Positions 1 to 11,515 of a stretch of DNA of 64,000 nt are shown in pieces. The DNA lies in NCBI GenBank assembly GCA_029204225.1, contig CM055108.1, positions 23,215,029 to 23,279,028 of the forward strand. Direction: 5' to 3'. The position numbers and the translations under genes are program-made. Position 1 is the stretch's first letter. Each line of letters opens with the position of its first letter. The notes under the pieces are model-generated. The model ran no database searches. It saw only the letters and a list, made by a program, of their open reading frames with translations, and was not told where the DNA came from. The DNA comes from Diphasiastrum complanatum (Eukaryota; Streptophyta; Lycopodiopsida; Lycopodiales; Lycopodiaceae).

Positions 1-579
1 ACTCACACGTGTGGGAAGTATTCAAAAAATAATTTAAGTAAAAACAAGCTGCTCTCCTCGAGTAGAAAGAGAAAATGCATCAAGAGCTCTCGGGTAGAGA
101 GAGAAAGCTAGAAATCCAATAACTCACAAAATCCATGAAATCACCAAATCAATTGACTTCAAAATGAGGAGTACAATGATAATAGTAGGTCCACGAGCTA
201 CCACTATGCTTAACTATGATTGGACCACATTTTGTCACCTCTTGATCCTATTGGATCATTGATCTATGCACCTCTTCATTCTATTGGACTATATTCAAGC
301 ACATCTCAATTTCCTATTGGACCTCACAAGGTTCCACCTCTATATCCTATTGGACCTCTTGGAATTCATCAAACAAAAACTTTACACTTGTCTACACTCT
401 AATTAGCAAGTGTTTAGCCTCTTACTCTATTTTGGCTCAATAGTGGCATTACAAGTGGAAATGCATAATTTGCCATCTATGCCAAATTTATTCCTATCAA
501 CATCCTACACCTAGATGCTTGATGTAAAAAATATAAGACCCCTATATCTAACATAGATAATATTTTTCAATTCTTCACA
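1..579 (-). repeat. 3' LTR of Copia-1 (window edge cuts it)
   Basis: On the minus strand the LTR begins TGTGAAGAATTG at 579, directly after a polypurine tract, and runs down to the window edge. It carries a CACACGTGTG palindrome at 5-14, the type of motif found next to the LTR ends of the other copia elements here, so the true end is probably within a few bases of position 1. Positions 133-579 recur at 6511-6957 with about six mismatches counted by eye. The segment is not visibly homologous to the sequence in the 5' LTR position of the same element (5344 onward). Confidence 0.75.
219..360 (-). promoter_or_regulatory. 33-bp repeat array of inverted CCAAT boxes in the LTR
   Basis: ATTGG (CCAAT on the element's sense strand) occurs at 250-254, 283-287, 316-320 and 349-353, exactly 33 bp apart, with a further copy at 219-223. 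The sequences between are diverged tandem units. The array lies in the U3 part of the minus-strand LTR, where enhancers of retrotransposon transcription normally sit. It is repeated with the same spacing at 6628-6731. That it works as an NF-Y-bound enhancer is inference. Confidence 0.5.
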
Positions 580-593
580 CTCCTCCTAAAAAA
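580..593 (-). promoter_or_regulatory. Polypurine tract of Copia-1
   Basis: On the minus strand this reads TTTTTTAGGAGGAG, lying between the polyprotein stop codon (594-596) and the LTR start (579). This is the standard position for the plus-strand primer of reverse transcription. The same tract precedes the LTR of Copia-3 at 26089-26102. Confidence 0.75.
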
Positions 594-3500
594 TTATCTA
601 TGAAGATTTGAGCATTGATCTTGATATAACTCCAAGATTAGATCTATCTTGACGAAAGCACTTTTGCTCAAAGGCTTGGTGAGTAGATCGGCAATACAAG
701 AGGACGAGTTGACATGCTCCAAATAGATTTCTCCTCCAATAAGCTTTTCTCTCACAAAATGGTGTGCCACTTCTATGTGCTTGCTTCTTGCATGAAATAT
801 GGGATTATTGGCAAGAGCTTGGGCCGAAATGTTATCACACTTGATCATTGGTAGATCATCCTCCTTGATGCACTTTAGTTCCATTAATAACCTCTTGATC
901 CAAAGCACTTCTTTGGTAGTTGTAGTGAGTGCTTTGTACTCGGCCTCACATGAAGAGAGAAATATAGTATCTTGTTTTTTGGAAAGCCAAGATATTAGAT
1001 TGCCTCCAAGAAAGATAGTGTATGCACTAATAGACTTTCGATCCATCGTGTCACTTGCAAAGTCCGAATCCGAGTAGCCAATAATGGATAGATCTTCACT
1101 TTTATAGAGTAGACCATAATCACAAGATGAAGATACATATCTTAGAATCCTCTTGGCCATCTTCCAATGATGGATCTTAGGTTCTTCCATAAATTGACTC
1201 AATTTGTGCACACAAAACCTAAGATCGGGCCTAGTAATGGTAAGCCAAATCAAGGAGCCTACAAGACTCCTAAAAAGTGTGATGTCCTCAAAGGATCTTT
1301 CATTACCTTTGTTAGGATCTTTTACAATTTGCTCCATTGGAGTATCTATGCTCTTAGAATTTTCCATATGGAATTTTTTCAACATAGAGTGAGCATATCT
1401 AGATTGGCATATAAAGACATGATTTTCATAAAAATCAATTTCTAGGCCTAGGATGTAATGTATCACTCCTAGATCTTGCATTTTAAACTCACATCCAAGT
1501 GCTAGCTTGGTTTCATCAACTAGCTTGATACAACTTCCACAAAGAATAATGTCATCAACATAAATTAGAAGAATGACAATATTGCTATCAACAAACTTTA
1601 GATACATGGAAGGATCATAGTCACTAAGAGTAAATCCTAGTGAGATAAGAAAAGAGTTAAGTCTTGAATACCATGATCTTGGTGCTTGCTTGAGTCCATA
1701 AAGACTTTTGAAGAGCAAGCACACTTTGGACTCATCCTTGATGAATCCTTGAGGTTGTTCCATATAGATCTCCTCCTCAAGATAACCATTTAGAAAAGCA
1801 TTGGATAGATCTAATTGGAACACCTTCCACTTGAAAAAACAAGCAAGAGAAATAAGAATTCTTATTGTCACCATCTTTGCAACAGGTGCAAAGGTCTCCT
1901 CATAATCAAGACCATGGATTTGAGCAAATCCTTTGGCACATAATCTTGCTTTATGCTTGTTGATGGTGCCATCATGATTGAACTTGATCCGAAATACCCA
2001 CTTGCAACCAATCACATGCTTGTTGGAAGGAGGATCCACAAGCTCCCAAGTATTGTTGGTGATCAATGCATCATAATCTTGCTTCATGGCATCATACCAC
2101 TCCTTGGTATTGAGTGCCTCTTGTACATTCTTTGGCTCTTCATGAGAGACATAAAAAACATAATTAGTGGAATCAAGATCCACTTGTTTGCCTTTGTCAA
2201 CATATGAGAGCCTCTTAGGCTCGGATCTATCTCTCATGGATCTTCTTGGTGAAAAAATCCGAGGAGAGTCTTCTTCAAATCTCGACCCCATCACATCATG
2301 ATTGTCTTCAAAATCAATAATTGATGATGCATCCATAGATTTCTTGATCTCGGCCTCTTCAAATGATGAGTGTTGATCTTCATGAAAGACAACATCTCTA
2401 CTTTCAATAACCTGAGAAGTAGAGAGTATAAAGACTCTATAGGCCTTCTTGGTGGATGAGTATCCAACCATGATCCCTTTGCATGCACTAGGATCTTCCT
2501 TCTTCCTTGTTTCCAAGGGAATATGGACAAAGCATAAGCATCCAAAAACTCTAAGGTGATCAACCTTAGGCTTCTTAAAAAATAAGATTTCATATGGTGA
2601 CTTTCCTCCAAGAGCTATATGTGGGAGCCTATTGCAAAGATAATTTGCACAGTTAATGGCTTCTCCCTAAAAATCTTTGGGCAAAGATGCCTCAATTCTC
2701 ATAGATTTTGCACATTCACATAGAGATCTATTCTTTCTCTCGGCCACTCCATTTTGAGATGGAGAGTAGGCACAAGAAAACTCTCTTTTAATGCCTTCAA
2801 GCTCACAAAAATCTTGAAATTTATTGGAGATATATTCACCACCTCCATCACTTCTAAGAGCTTTAATCTTGAATGAGAATTGCTTCTCTACATAAGCTTT
2901 GAAAATAAGGAAATGATAAAACACCATAGATTTTGAAGCAAGAAGATATATCCAAGTGAATCTTGTGTAATCATCAATGAAAGTAACAAAACAAGTGGCT
3001 CCTCCCTTGCTTGTAGTTGATGAGAAATGCACATCCGAGTGGATTAACTCCAAAGGATGCTTGCTTTTGATAGAAGATCTTGTAAATGGCTTTTTGTGAG
3101 ATTTAGCAATAGCACAAGCCTCACAAGGCTTGATCTTCTTGGAGAATGACTTTGGCAAGCCAATAGCTTTGGATTCTTTGATCATAGAGAGCATGGATTT
3201 GTAGTTGGGATGTCCCAACCTCCTATGCCATAATTCCTCCATAGAGAGCTTGTTCACAAGAGCAACGTTACAAGCATTCACATACTCATTTGGATCTAGT
3301 TTATAGATGCCACCAAATCTAGATCCTAATGCAAGTATCTCATCATTCTTCTTGATAGTGCAAGTATCAACATTGAATTTTACATCAAGGCCATTATCAA
3401 GCAATTGGCCAACACTAATAAGATTCTTGGTAAGCTTAGGTACATAAAGAACTCTAGAGAGAGAAAGAACTTTAGAGGATGCAAGCTTCAAGGGAATGTT

Positions 3501-4640
3501 CCCTATGCCTTCAATAGGACATTCAAAATCATTTGCAGTGTATATTGATTTCTTCACTCCATCATAAGGTGCAATAGAAGAGAAAGAGTCCTTGGAGCTA
3601 CACATATGTGAAGAGGCTCCACTATCAATATACCATAGGCCGTCCTTCTTGAAAGGAGTAGATGAGAAACTAGAGACCATAAGAGATCCCTCTCCATCAC
3701 TTGCAATAGTGTCTTCCTTCTCATTGGTAATATTGGCTTGCTTGAGTTGATTCTTCTTTTTGAAGCAATTGGTGGCATAATGACCTTTCTTGCCACAATA
3801 AAAGCACTTGATCTTCTTCTTCTTCTTGAGCTTGGATGATGAAACATTAGAGGAATCATCTTCCTCCTCATCTTTGTCTTTGGATTTGACTTTGTCCTTG
3901 CTTGAGGATTGTTGATGTTGGTTTTTGCTCCTCTCTTTGTGCTTATCCTTGGCAAAGAGAGCTTTGCCATCATTATGAGTGAGAGAAAGCTTGTTCATCC
4001 TCAAGAGCTTGTACTCTTGTCTTGATTCTTCTGAAATTAGCACACTTTGGAGAGCCTCCAAACTTGGTAGCTCCTCCTTAATGGCATAGGATTGGACAAG
4101 ATTATCAAATTCACTTCTCAAGCCATTGAGAATGACTTGAACTAGCTCATTTTGATTGATGGAATCACCAATACAAGCAAGCTCTCTATGAATATCTTTT
4201 ACTCTCAAAACATAACTAGATGCACTCTCATCACTCTTTTGGCTACTTTGAAAGATTTGATTCCTAAGAGTCAGAAGCCTAGAGGTATTCTTAGCCTCAT
4301 AGATAGTCTTGAGATAATCCCAAGCTTCTTTGGCTGTTGTACAAGTACCTATCTCCCTCAATATCTCATTAGAGACATTCATCTTAATGCAGTGGAGAGC
4401 CATCCTAGCTCTCTTTTTGTATTTTTGAACCTCTTGAAGAACTTGTGGTTCTTCTTCAAGGCCAAGAACTATGTCCATCACGTCTTGAAGGATCAAGATG
4501 GACTCCATCCTCATTTTCCAAATTGAATAATTTGAAGTGGTCAATCTTTCACTTGGTTCCAACAAGGATGAACCCATTGAATACATTTGAAGTGAAGAAA
4601 ACTCAAATGATGAACAGTAAATGTTGTTACACACTTTCAA
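594..4640 (-). pseudogene. Copia-1 gag-pol polyprotein, one in-frame stop
   Basis: One reading frame of about 1,350 codons is broken only by TAG at 2667-2669. Order of domains: gag of the UBN2 type (first ~270 residues); zinc knuckle with CFYCGKKGHYATNC near residue 278; aspartic protease with WYIDSGASSHM near residue 336; GAG-pre-integrase LWHRRLGHPNYKS; integrase with catalytic D (LIHSDVHF), D (LRSDGGGEY) and E (NGVAERKN); then, past the stop, the end of integrase, reverse transcriptase with YVDD (LLIYVDDIIL) and copia RNase H ending in the usual ADLLTKPL segment. The stop falls where relatives have a Trp, just after integrase Glu. Gene order PR-IN-RT-RH defines Ty1/copia. Without readthrough the product would lack RT and RNase H, so the copy is probably not autonomous. 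Confidence 0.93.
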
Positions 4641-5330
4641 TAGGATCCAATAATTGAGTACTATCTCCTCCTATGAAAGATCTTACAACAATTTGTGAAT
4701 TGATTCTCACTAGCTACTCAAATCTCTCTAAAACAAGATCTATTTCACATCAAATGATGGAGTATAGGAAAAGTTAGGATCTAACACTCTTAGCACGTGT
4801 GAAATACACTAAGAAACCAAATTTGACTCAAATACAATGATATTGCATGAAACAAAATGGCTAAGATCTCAAAACAGTGCCTAGATCACATATAAATGAG
4901 ATTGGCGAGCATACAACTGTGATTTTGGATCAACCAAGCAATCTCTTGACCAAACCAAATGTGTCCACCCAGGTCTAGGTGCCCTACCTAACCCTCTTCA
5001 AAAGCTTATAACTTTTGATTGGCTCAACCAAATGGAATGAAACTGATTGCAACAGAAACTAGACAAAAATAGCTTCAAAACAAGCTATCAAGCAAGATAA
5101 ATGGATTAAACATGAGAGAGAACTTCCAAACTGAAATTGGATGTTCCTCACATGTGTCTGAGCACCTGATTCCGTACAGTACCAGGTCATACCCAGTCAA
5201 TGTCCTTTTGATCTCTTTTGATCCAAGATTGAACAAGATAGCTAGGAAAATGGGCCTTGACAACTTCTAGCTCAAGATTGATGAAATTTTTTTCACTTAG
5301 ATGGATCAAATTGCATGGTAACCTTAGGTA
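4641..5330 (-). other. Copia-1 5' untranslated leader
   Basis: This 690-base stretch lies between the priming site and the gag start. It holds no ORF of note. A G-box-like AGCACGTGTG sits near 4792. A related leader is recognisable in Copia-2 around 8020-8060, with GGCACGTGTTAG at the matching place. Confidence 0.6.
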
Positions 5331-5343
5331 GGCTCTGATACCA
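5331..5343 (-). promoter_or_regulatory. Primer binding site (initiator tRNA-Met)
   Basis: The minus strand reads TGGTATCAGAGCC directly after the LTR end ...TTCAACA. This sequence pairs with the 3' end of plant initiator tRNA-Met and is the usual copia primer site. Confidence 0.88.
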
Positions 5344-5830
5344 TGTTGAATTTCACACGTGTGGACTGTCCACTACATGTACTTGTGATCTCCTAAGGTG
5401 TGTAGATGCACCAAGATCAAGACTAGATTGAGATTCAAGATCAATCTTGAATCCTATGGCAAAAACACACTAATACATGCATTCAATCACTTCCAACTCT
5501 CACATGAAAAATGGAAGAAAAGAGAGGAAGAGCAAGGACATTCATCAATCCATTTCTAAAGAGAATCAATCTGCTTTTTTAAAATGAGGAAATGAACATG
5601 AGGAGCAACTCAAGTTGGTCCCTTTTTATAGTAGATGAATCCTATTGGTCCAGTCTTTCCTCTCTTTTTATTCAAATTTAAAACAGTGTGGGAACCATCA
5701 AAATTGGAGGGAAACCCAACTTTATTCACTAACTTGACATTTAGGCCCCGCGACATTAAAAGTACCACAAAAAAGCCTAAAGTCCTTTTATTAACTTTTA
5801 ACTAATCAATCAAATAACTATGTGATCATC
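5344..5830 (-). repeat. 5' LTR position of Copia-1 (divergent type)
   Basis: The LTR end abuts the priming site at 5343/5344 and has the inverted terminus ...CAACA with a CACACGTGTG palindrome at 5354-5363. A TATA box on the minus strand (TACTATAAAAAGG, 5621-5633) would drive transcription toward gag. The upper boundary is not clear to me. Apart from the palindrome it does not match the 3' LTR at 1-579, which is unexpected for one element. Confidence 0.55.
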
Positions 5831-6510
5831 GGGTTGGACTTACACACGCAGGGTGCCAAATCGCTCTCACTTATTAACTAGGGTTAGGGTTGTCTTGGGA
5901 TCTGCAAACCCTTCAACAGTATCCCCCACCAAAACTGGTGGTGGTCCATGACACCTGCAATATGCAGTTATTGGGAATTTTTATTGGCTTCGCACCGAAT
6001 CTTAATTAAATGATACTGCACCTTCTCCATAAAGTCAAGGCGTGCAGTATTGAAATCCAAATTATGCGACAGGAAACAACGGTGGGCTCCGGCAATCCAC
6101 TTGGAAGTTGTCCATGAGTTGAAGCGGGATTCCCAAGAGCCTCCCATCATAGCCGCATGGAAATACAGTCGAGCAATTGGCAGCTGATCTTTGATTTGCT
6201 CTGAGGCCATCGGCTTATTTGGATCAAATGCCAAGGCAGGAAGGCAATCGTCCCATTTGGTTGCCACTGACATCAACAGAGTTAGATCTTTTGCAAACAT
6301 TGCCGATTGTTACACCGTTGGATCCAGAGAGTGGACATACTCTCTCTGATATGCTTGTAAGGCCCGGTGGAAATCCACTGAAATGTTTCAGCTGTAAGGC
6401 TGATGGATGATTGGCCAATTGGACGTATGGATGGTGATTTTATCCATAGCCAATCCCAAATCTTTTCATTTTTGTCTTCGCGGCATTGGCACGTAATAAG
6501 GATCTGCCCA
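5831..6510. other. Unassigned spacer with an anonymous ORF (5968-6300, minus)
   Basis: This is slightly more GC-rich than its surroundings. It contains a 110-codon minus-strand ORF at 5968-6300 (starting MFAKDLTLLMSV) that I cannot assign to a family. There is no signal peptide and no transmembrane segment. It may be a scrap of another mobile element or a captured exon. Confidence 0.3.
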
Positions 6511-6957
6511 CCATGAAATCACCAAATCAATTGACTTCAAAATGAGGAGTACAATGATACTAGTAGGTCCACGAGCTACCACTATGCTTAACTATGATTG
6601 GACCACATTTTGTCACCTCTTGATCCTATTGGATCATTGATCTATGCACCTCTTAATTCTATTGGACTATATTCAAGCACACCTCAATATCCTATTGGAC
6701 CTCACAAGGTTCCACCTCTATATCCTATTGGACCTCTTGGAATTCATCAAACAAAAACTTTACACTTGTCTACACTCTAATTAGCAAGTGTTTAGCCTCT
6801 TACTCTATTTTGGCTCAATAGTGGCATTACAAGTGGAAATGCATAATTTGCCATCTATGCCAAATTTATTCCTATCAACATCCTACACCTAGATGCTTGA
6901 TGTAAAAAACATAAGACCCCTATATCTAACATAGATAATCTTTTTCAATTCTTCACA
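6511..6957 (-). repeat. LTR segment duplicated from/with 133-579
   Basis: This 447-bp direct repeat of 133-579 includes all four 33-bp-spaced CCAAT boxes. I count about six substitutions and no indels. It ends at the same base as the LTR start of Copia-1, so it is an LTR terminus and not a random duplication. Confidence 0.88.
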
Positions 6958-6959
6958 CT

Positions 6960-7961
6960 TTCTATGTGATTTTGCAATAGCACAAGCCTCACAAGGCTTG
7001 ATGTCCTTGGAAAGTGATCTTGGAAGGCCAATAGCCTTATCGTTCTTGATCATAGAAAGCATAGACTTATAGTTAGGATGCCCCAACCTTCTATGCCATA
7101 ACTCCTCCTCATAAATAAGAGCAATTTCACAAAAGTTTGCATTCTCATAAGAATTGAACTTGAAGATGCCACCATATCTAGATCCATTAGCTAGGATCTC
7201 GTCATCTTTCTTGATAAAACAAGTATTGGAATTGAATATTACATCACAACCACAATCAAGCAACTTTCCAACACTTATCAAGTTCTTTGTAAGCTTAGGA
7301 ACAAAAAGAACATTGGAAAGTGTTAGAACTTTAGAAGAAGCAAGTTTTAATTGAATGTTGCCAATTCCTTCAATAGAGCATTCATGATCGTTTGCAGTAT
7401 AAATAGATCTTTTAAGTCCTTTATAAGGTACAATAGAGTCAAAAGACTCCTTTGAACAACACATATGTGATGAGGCTCCACTATCGATATACCATGCTCC
7501 ATCTTCCTTGAAGGGTGTTGAAAAAAAACTTGACACCATGAGTGATCCTTCTCCATCACTTGCAATAAAGTCTTCTTCTTTCTCATTAGAGAGATTTGCT
7601 TGTTTCAGTTGATTTTTCTTTTTGAAGCAATTAGAGGTATAGTGCCCCTTCTTGCCACAAAAGAAACACTTGACTTTCTTCATTTTAATGAAGTGTAGAG
7701 CCATTCTAGCTCTCTTCCTATACTTTGGTATTTCAAGCTGTGCTTGAGGCTCCTCCTCAATACCAAGTACTATGTCCATAGAACTGATTCCATCCTAACC
7801 TTCCATATTGAATAATTGGAGGTACTTAGTCTTTCACTTGGTTCTAAGAGATATCCTCCTACAGGTGCCATATTGTGCACTATAGGTATTTTCAAGGGTG
7901 TGCTACCATTCCTATGTGAAAAACTTGCAACTATATTTGAGATAGATCTCAAATATTCCAT
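6960..7961 (-). pseudogene. Copia-2 gag-protease-preintegrase remnant
   Basis: The minus strand starts near 7890 with gag-like MAPVGGYLLEPSERL. A shift near 7780 loses a few codons, then the gag start MALHFIKM is fused in frame (about 7680) straight to the zinc knuckle CFFCGKKGHYTSNC, deleting most of gag. Protease WYIDSGASSHM and LWHRRLGHPNYKS follow, and the frame ends in the LTR. There are at least three deletions relative to Copia-1. Confidence 0.85.
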
Positions 7962-8109
7962 AAAACAAGATAATCTAGATCAGTCTCTCAAAATGGATTG
8001 ACGAACATAGACGAGTTTGGATTCTACTTTTGGCACGTGTTAGATGCTATAAAAGAAAACACTAATGATTCAAAGAAGGCTCAAAAGTGTTCAATAACAT
8101 CAACTTTGT

Positions 8110-8329
8110 CTTGAATGTGATAGCCATGTTTCTACAAGCATATTATTGATATTTCTAAGTCTACATTCTATATGCAAGTTGTATACTACCAACTAGACTT
8201 GAAGAACCCATGTAGCTCGAGTTTCTTCTAGGCCAAATTTGGCATTTACAATATGAAACAACAAACTCACATAGAAAAAAACTTTGTGACAAGCCTAAAG
8301 TCAAGATAGATGATTTTTTATTTTCAACA
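8110..8329 (-). repeat. 5' LTR fragment of Copia-2 (Copia-3 type)
   Basis: Its reverse complement matches 26103-26320 (the Copia-3 LTR start) for most of its length, including the shared stretch with GCCAAATTTGGC. It is much shorter than the Copia-3 LTR, so it is truncated at the inner side. The priming site is lost. Confidence 0.7.
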
Positions 8330-11300
8330 GTTACCAATGTGCTTGCAAGAATTGAGGCCAAGGGAGCATATGATTTTAAAAGACTATTGAGTAGAAGAAC
8401 AAACTTCCCATGTTCATCAATTATGCATTTGATGGTTGCAAGTTTTTTTAAAATGGCTTACAACTCTTGAAAATACTCACCCATAGAGTCAGTTTTTGAC
8501 ATTTTCAAGAGTGAGGTTTCTTCTCAATTGTATATGTTAATAGAGAGAAACTCGCAAAAAGTTTACTCATAGATTGTCAAAACCCCTAGTTGGGTCTTAT
8601 GTGAGAAAATACTTCTTGTAGGTAGCAATGGTAGCTAACAATGATAGAGATTATGATTAACAATCAAGTGCTCTCACCCAATGAATGGAAACTCCAATAA
8701 CAAATAGTACTTCTGCATACATTCAATGACATGTGACAAACAATTGTTAACGATTACCCATTCTACAACAACTCCACCCGTAATACCATTTTTTGTAACT
8801 ACCCATAACTGATTAGCTATGGAAGCACTTTACTTGTAAGACATTGTAAACAAACACTTACGAATGCTTGGAATATCATAAGCATCTGTAAAAATTTCCT
8901 AATGCCACTTAACATGACTAACTTGATGTGAGTCCATATGCCTCGTCCATCTTTACACAAAGAAAGCAGTAATATTATGGCACAAAATTGGCCAAGTACA
9001 ATGTGTGTGAAGAATTGCCAAAAATTGGCAAATCTGGCTTGATCAAAAACCATGTAGAATAGTGTAAATTGTGTACACAAGTGGGTCCCACATTTTTTGT
9101 AGACATTTCATTGTCATACCATTTCTATTTTGAATTCCATGGATAGCCAACGAGTTGAACCCCTCAAATGTTAGTATTCAAATAACAAATTTGACACATG
9201 AAATGGGTCACAACTAAAATTGTGTCAATCCTCTCCATGAATTCCATCGTTTGTGGTTGATGCTAATGTCAAATTATCTTGTGCCTTCTCAACAACTTTG
9301 ATGGGGATTTTGATGGTCTTCAAATACTTTGGATGTTATGTTGACCTCCAACTCCATATCACAACAAAAGATGAACCCATCAAATGTTAGTATTTAAATA
9401 ACAAATTTGACATACGAAATGGGTCACAACTAAGATAAAATTGTGTCAATCCTATCCATGACCTCCATCATTTGTGGTTGATGCTAATGTCAAGTTATGT
9501 TGTGCCTTCTCAACTTTGATGGAGATTTTGATGATCTTCAACTACTTTGGCCTCCAACTCCATATCACGACAAAAGATGGCTCCCAATGCTAAGGATAAT
9601 ACGAGTTCTTTCTCTATGTTTCATCCTCTAGTCCTTATATCTTTCAAAAGTAAAATATTATCTCTACAAATGCCGGGAGCCAAATTTGAGCAAGCACTTT
9701 AATGAAGTTTGGTGACACTTTTTTTTATATTTACATCTAAAAGTGCAACAAGCACAAAATGTTCCTTTTGCACATCAATATGGGCCTAAAATTGAGCCTT
9801 GTGTTTACCTTTCAATGGACCTAAATAGTGTTGTTCTTCATCTGCAATCATGCTAGCTAAATTGTCTCTATCCATCCATCAAATTCACATAATCCTCAAA
9901 GCTCCTATAGAAATCTAACATGTTAATAGTATATTTCCAAAATGCAATGACAAGTAAATCGATATTTGAAGTTTGGATCAATAGTCTTAAGAGTCTCCAT
10001 AAATCCATTCCAAAAAGTGATATGCTTATTTATTCCATTGACAATTGCAATTTGATCTTTAAAGATCTTCCATAGTGGTAATGCACAAGGATCTCCTTTG
10101 GGCTACAACATAAAAATCATTTGTGTATTTCTTTCCTGATTACATTCCAACTCATGTTTTCCATGTTTTTAATGGGGTTCATCATGTATTGCATGATGGA
10201 AATGCCACCTTCAATGAAAAAACAAATTTGGAAAATATTTTTGGCCTACCAATGTCTCTCCTGCATCACATAAACAAGATTTAGAAAAACCTTTGAAGGT
10301 ACTTCTTGCATCAAGTATCGTACAAAGCAAAAGCATGAGCTCCCAACAAATGCATTCGTGAAAAAGAGTGAATACACAAGTTCTTCTTAGCTTCTCTAAT
10401 AATCTACTATACATTGCATCAACATCTTCATGTGTGACCCACCATGAAGAACCCGAGATGCACCATCTAGAAAATCTTCCTTAATATAGTAACTACGAAA
10501 GATATAAACACAATTTTTTCTGGTTTTCACTGCCACAGTAACAATTAGGTAAAGAGTTTTGGAAATTCTTCAAATTGACCATTTTGAACAGATAAAGGCT
10601 TATATTCATAGACATATTTGTGTTTGTTGTTGAGGATTTTTTGTTGGTAAAGATTGAATGTCTCACCAGCAATCCTTTAGAGGTGGACTATTGTGCTACA
10701 CCATTGAGATTCAAATTGCCCTTTTCATTCTCATCTAGAAGCTATAAATGTCTTAAATATTGTACAAGTAATTCAAGTGTGAATTTTCAATCAAAAGACC
10801 ACTATCCCATTGCAAAACAACCATATGCACTCTTTCAATGTCCATATATAAACATCTCCATTAAAAGGATAGGAAACTACATAACATTCCTACGATTAGA
10901 GAATCAATGAATCACATTTCGATTAACTCACTCCATATAGCATATTTGTTTTGGATTGACATGCTCATCACATTATTGTCATAAAAACGTATCATTTTTT
11001 AACACTCATCTTCTTAATAATGAGTTGAGTCAACAAATACCAATCAATATTTTGTTTTACCAAATGCTTCGATAGTTGTCTATGGCAAAAACACATAACT
11101 CGTAATTATTTTTTATCATTACTAGCACCCTACTTTTCCAAAGAGTGATGTAGTGGCATTTTATAGTAGGATCAACAAAGTGAAAACTTCCTTCATTGAC
11201 CACTAATTTTCCTTCCACAAACAAAATCACATGGTCTCTTTCTTCTATCTCAAAGTTTTTTGAAACCAAACCAAAACTTATTGTTAGAGACAAATATTAG

Positions 11301-11466
11301 TGAATTACCTAGAACATCATTCATTTCAAGAAACTAGAACAAAAAAACCAAGGCCATCACATGGAAATGAATTTTGACAAAATTCATGTTTTATTAGCAA
11401 ATCAAACATTTTAAATTTCAAAAAGCAATCATGTTGAATCAGACTTATGAAAATGATAATCTTGTC

Positions 11467-11469
<3 letters not shown>
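8330..11469. other. AT-rich intergenic stretch, no gene recognised
   Basis: Only short, anonymous ORFs occur (for example 10211-10414 and 11057-11293 on the minus strand, 10620-10910 on the plus). None shows a family motif I know. The one clear structure is the tandem repeat at 9158-9579. Decayed coding sequence on the minus strand at 9.9-11.3 kb is possible, but I cannot support it. Confidence 0.4.
9158..9579. repeat. Two-copy tandem repeat (~216 + ~206 bp)
   Basis: Unit 1 is 9158-9373 and unit 2 is 9374-9579. Both start with AACCC-TCAAATGTTAGTAT and end in CAAAAGATG. They differ by scattered substitutions and small indels. I see no coding content. Confidence 0.8.

Positions 11470-11512
<43 letters not shown>
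11470..11512. repeat. (GA)n microsatellite
   Basis: A pure GA dinucleotide run of about 43 bp in non-coding sequence. Confidence 0.95.

Positions 11513-11515
<3 letters not shown>

Larger units (their letters stand above)
6511..8329 (-). mobile_element. Copia-2, deletion derivative of the Copia-1/3 family
   Basis: The low-coordinate LTR piece (6511-6957) nearly duplicates 133-579. It is joined directly, with no polypurine tract, to integrase-region sequence at about 6958. The high-coordinate end (about 8110-8329) is the reverse complement of the start of the Copia-3 LTR (from 26103) and terminates at 8329 with TGTTGAA on the minus strand. Between them lie only gag ends, zinc knuckle, protease and pre-integrase. 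RT, RNase H and most of integrase are gone, so it depends on other elements. Confidence 0.8.
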
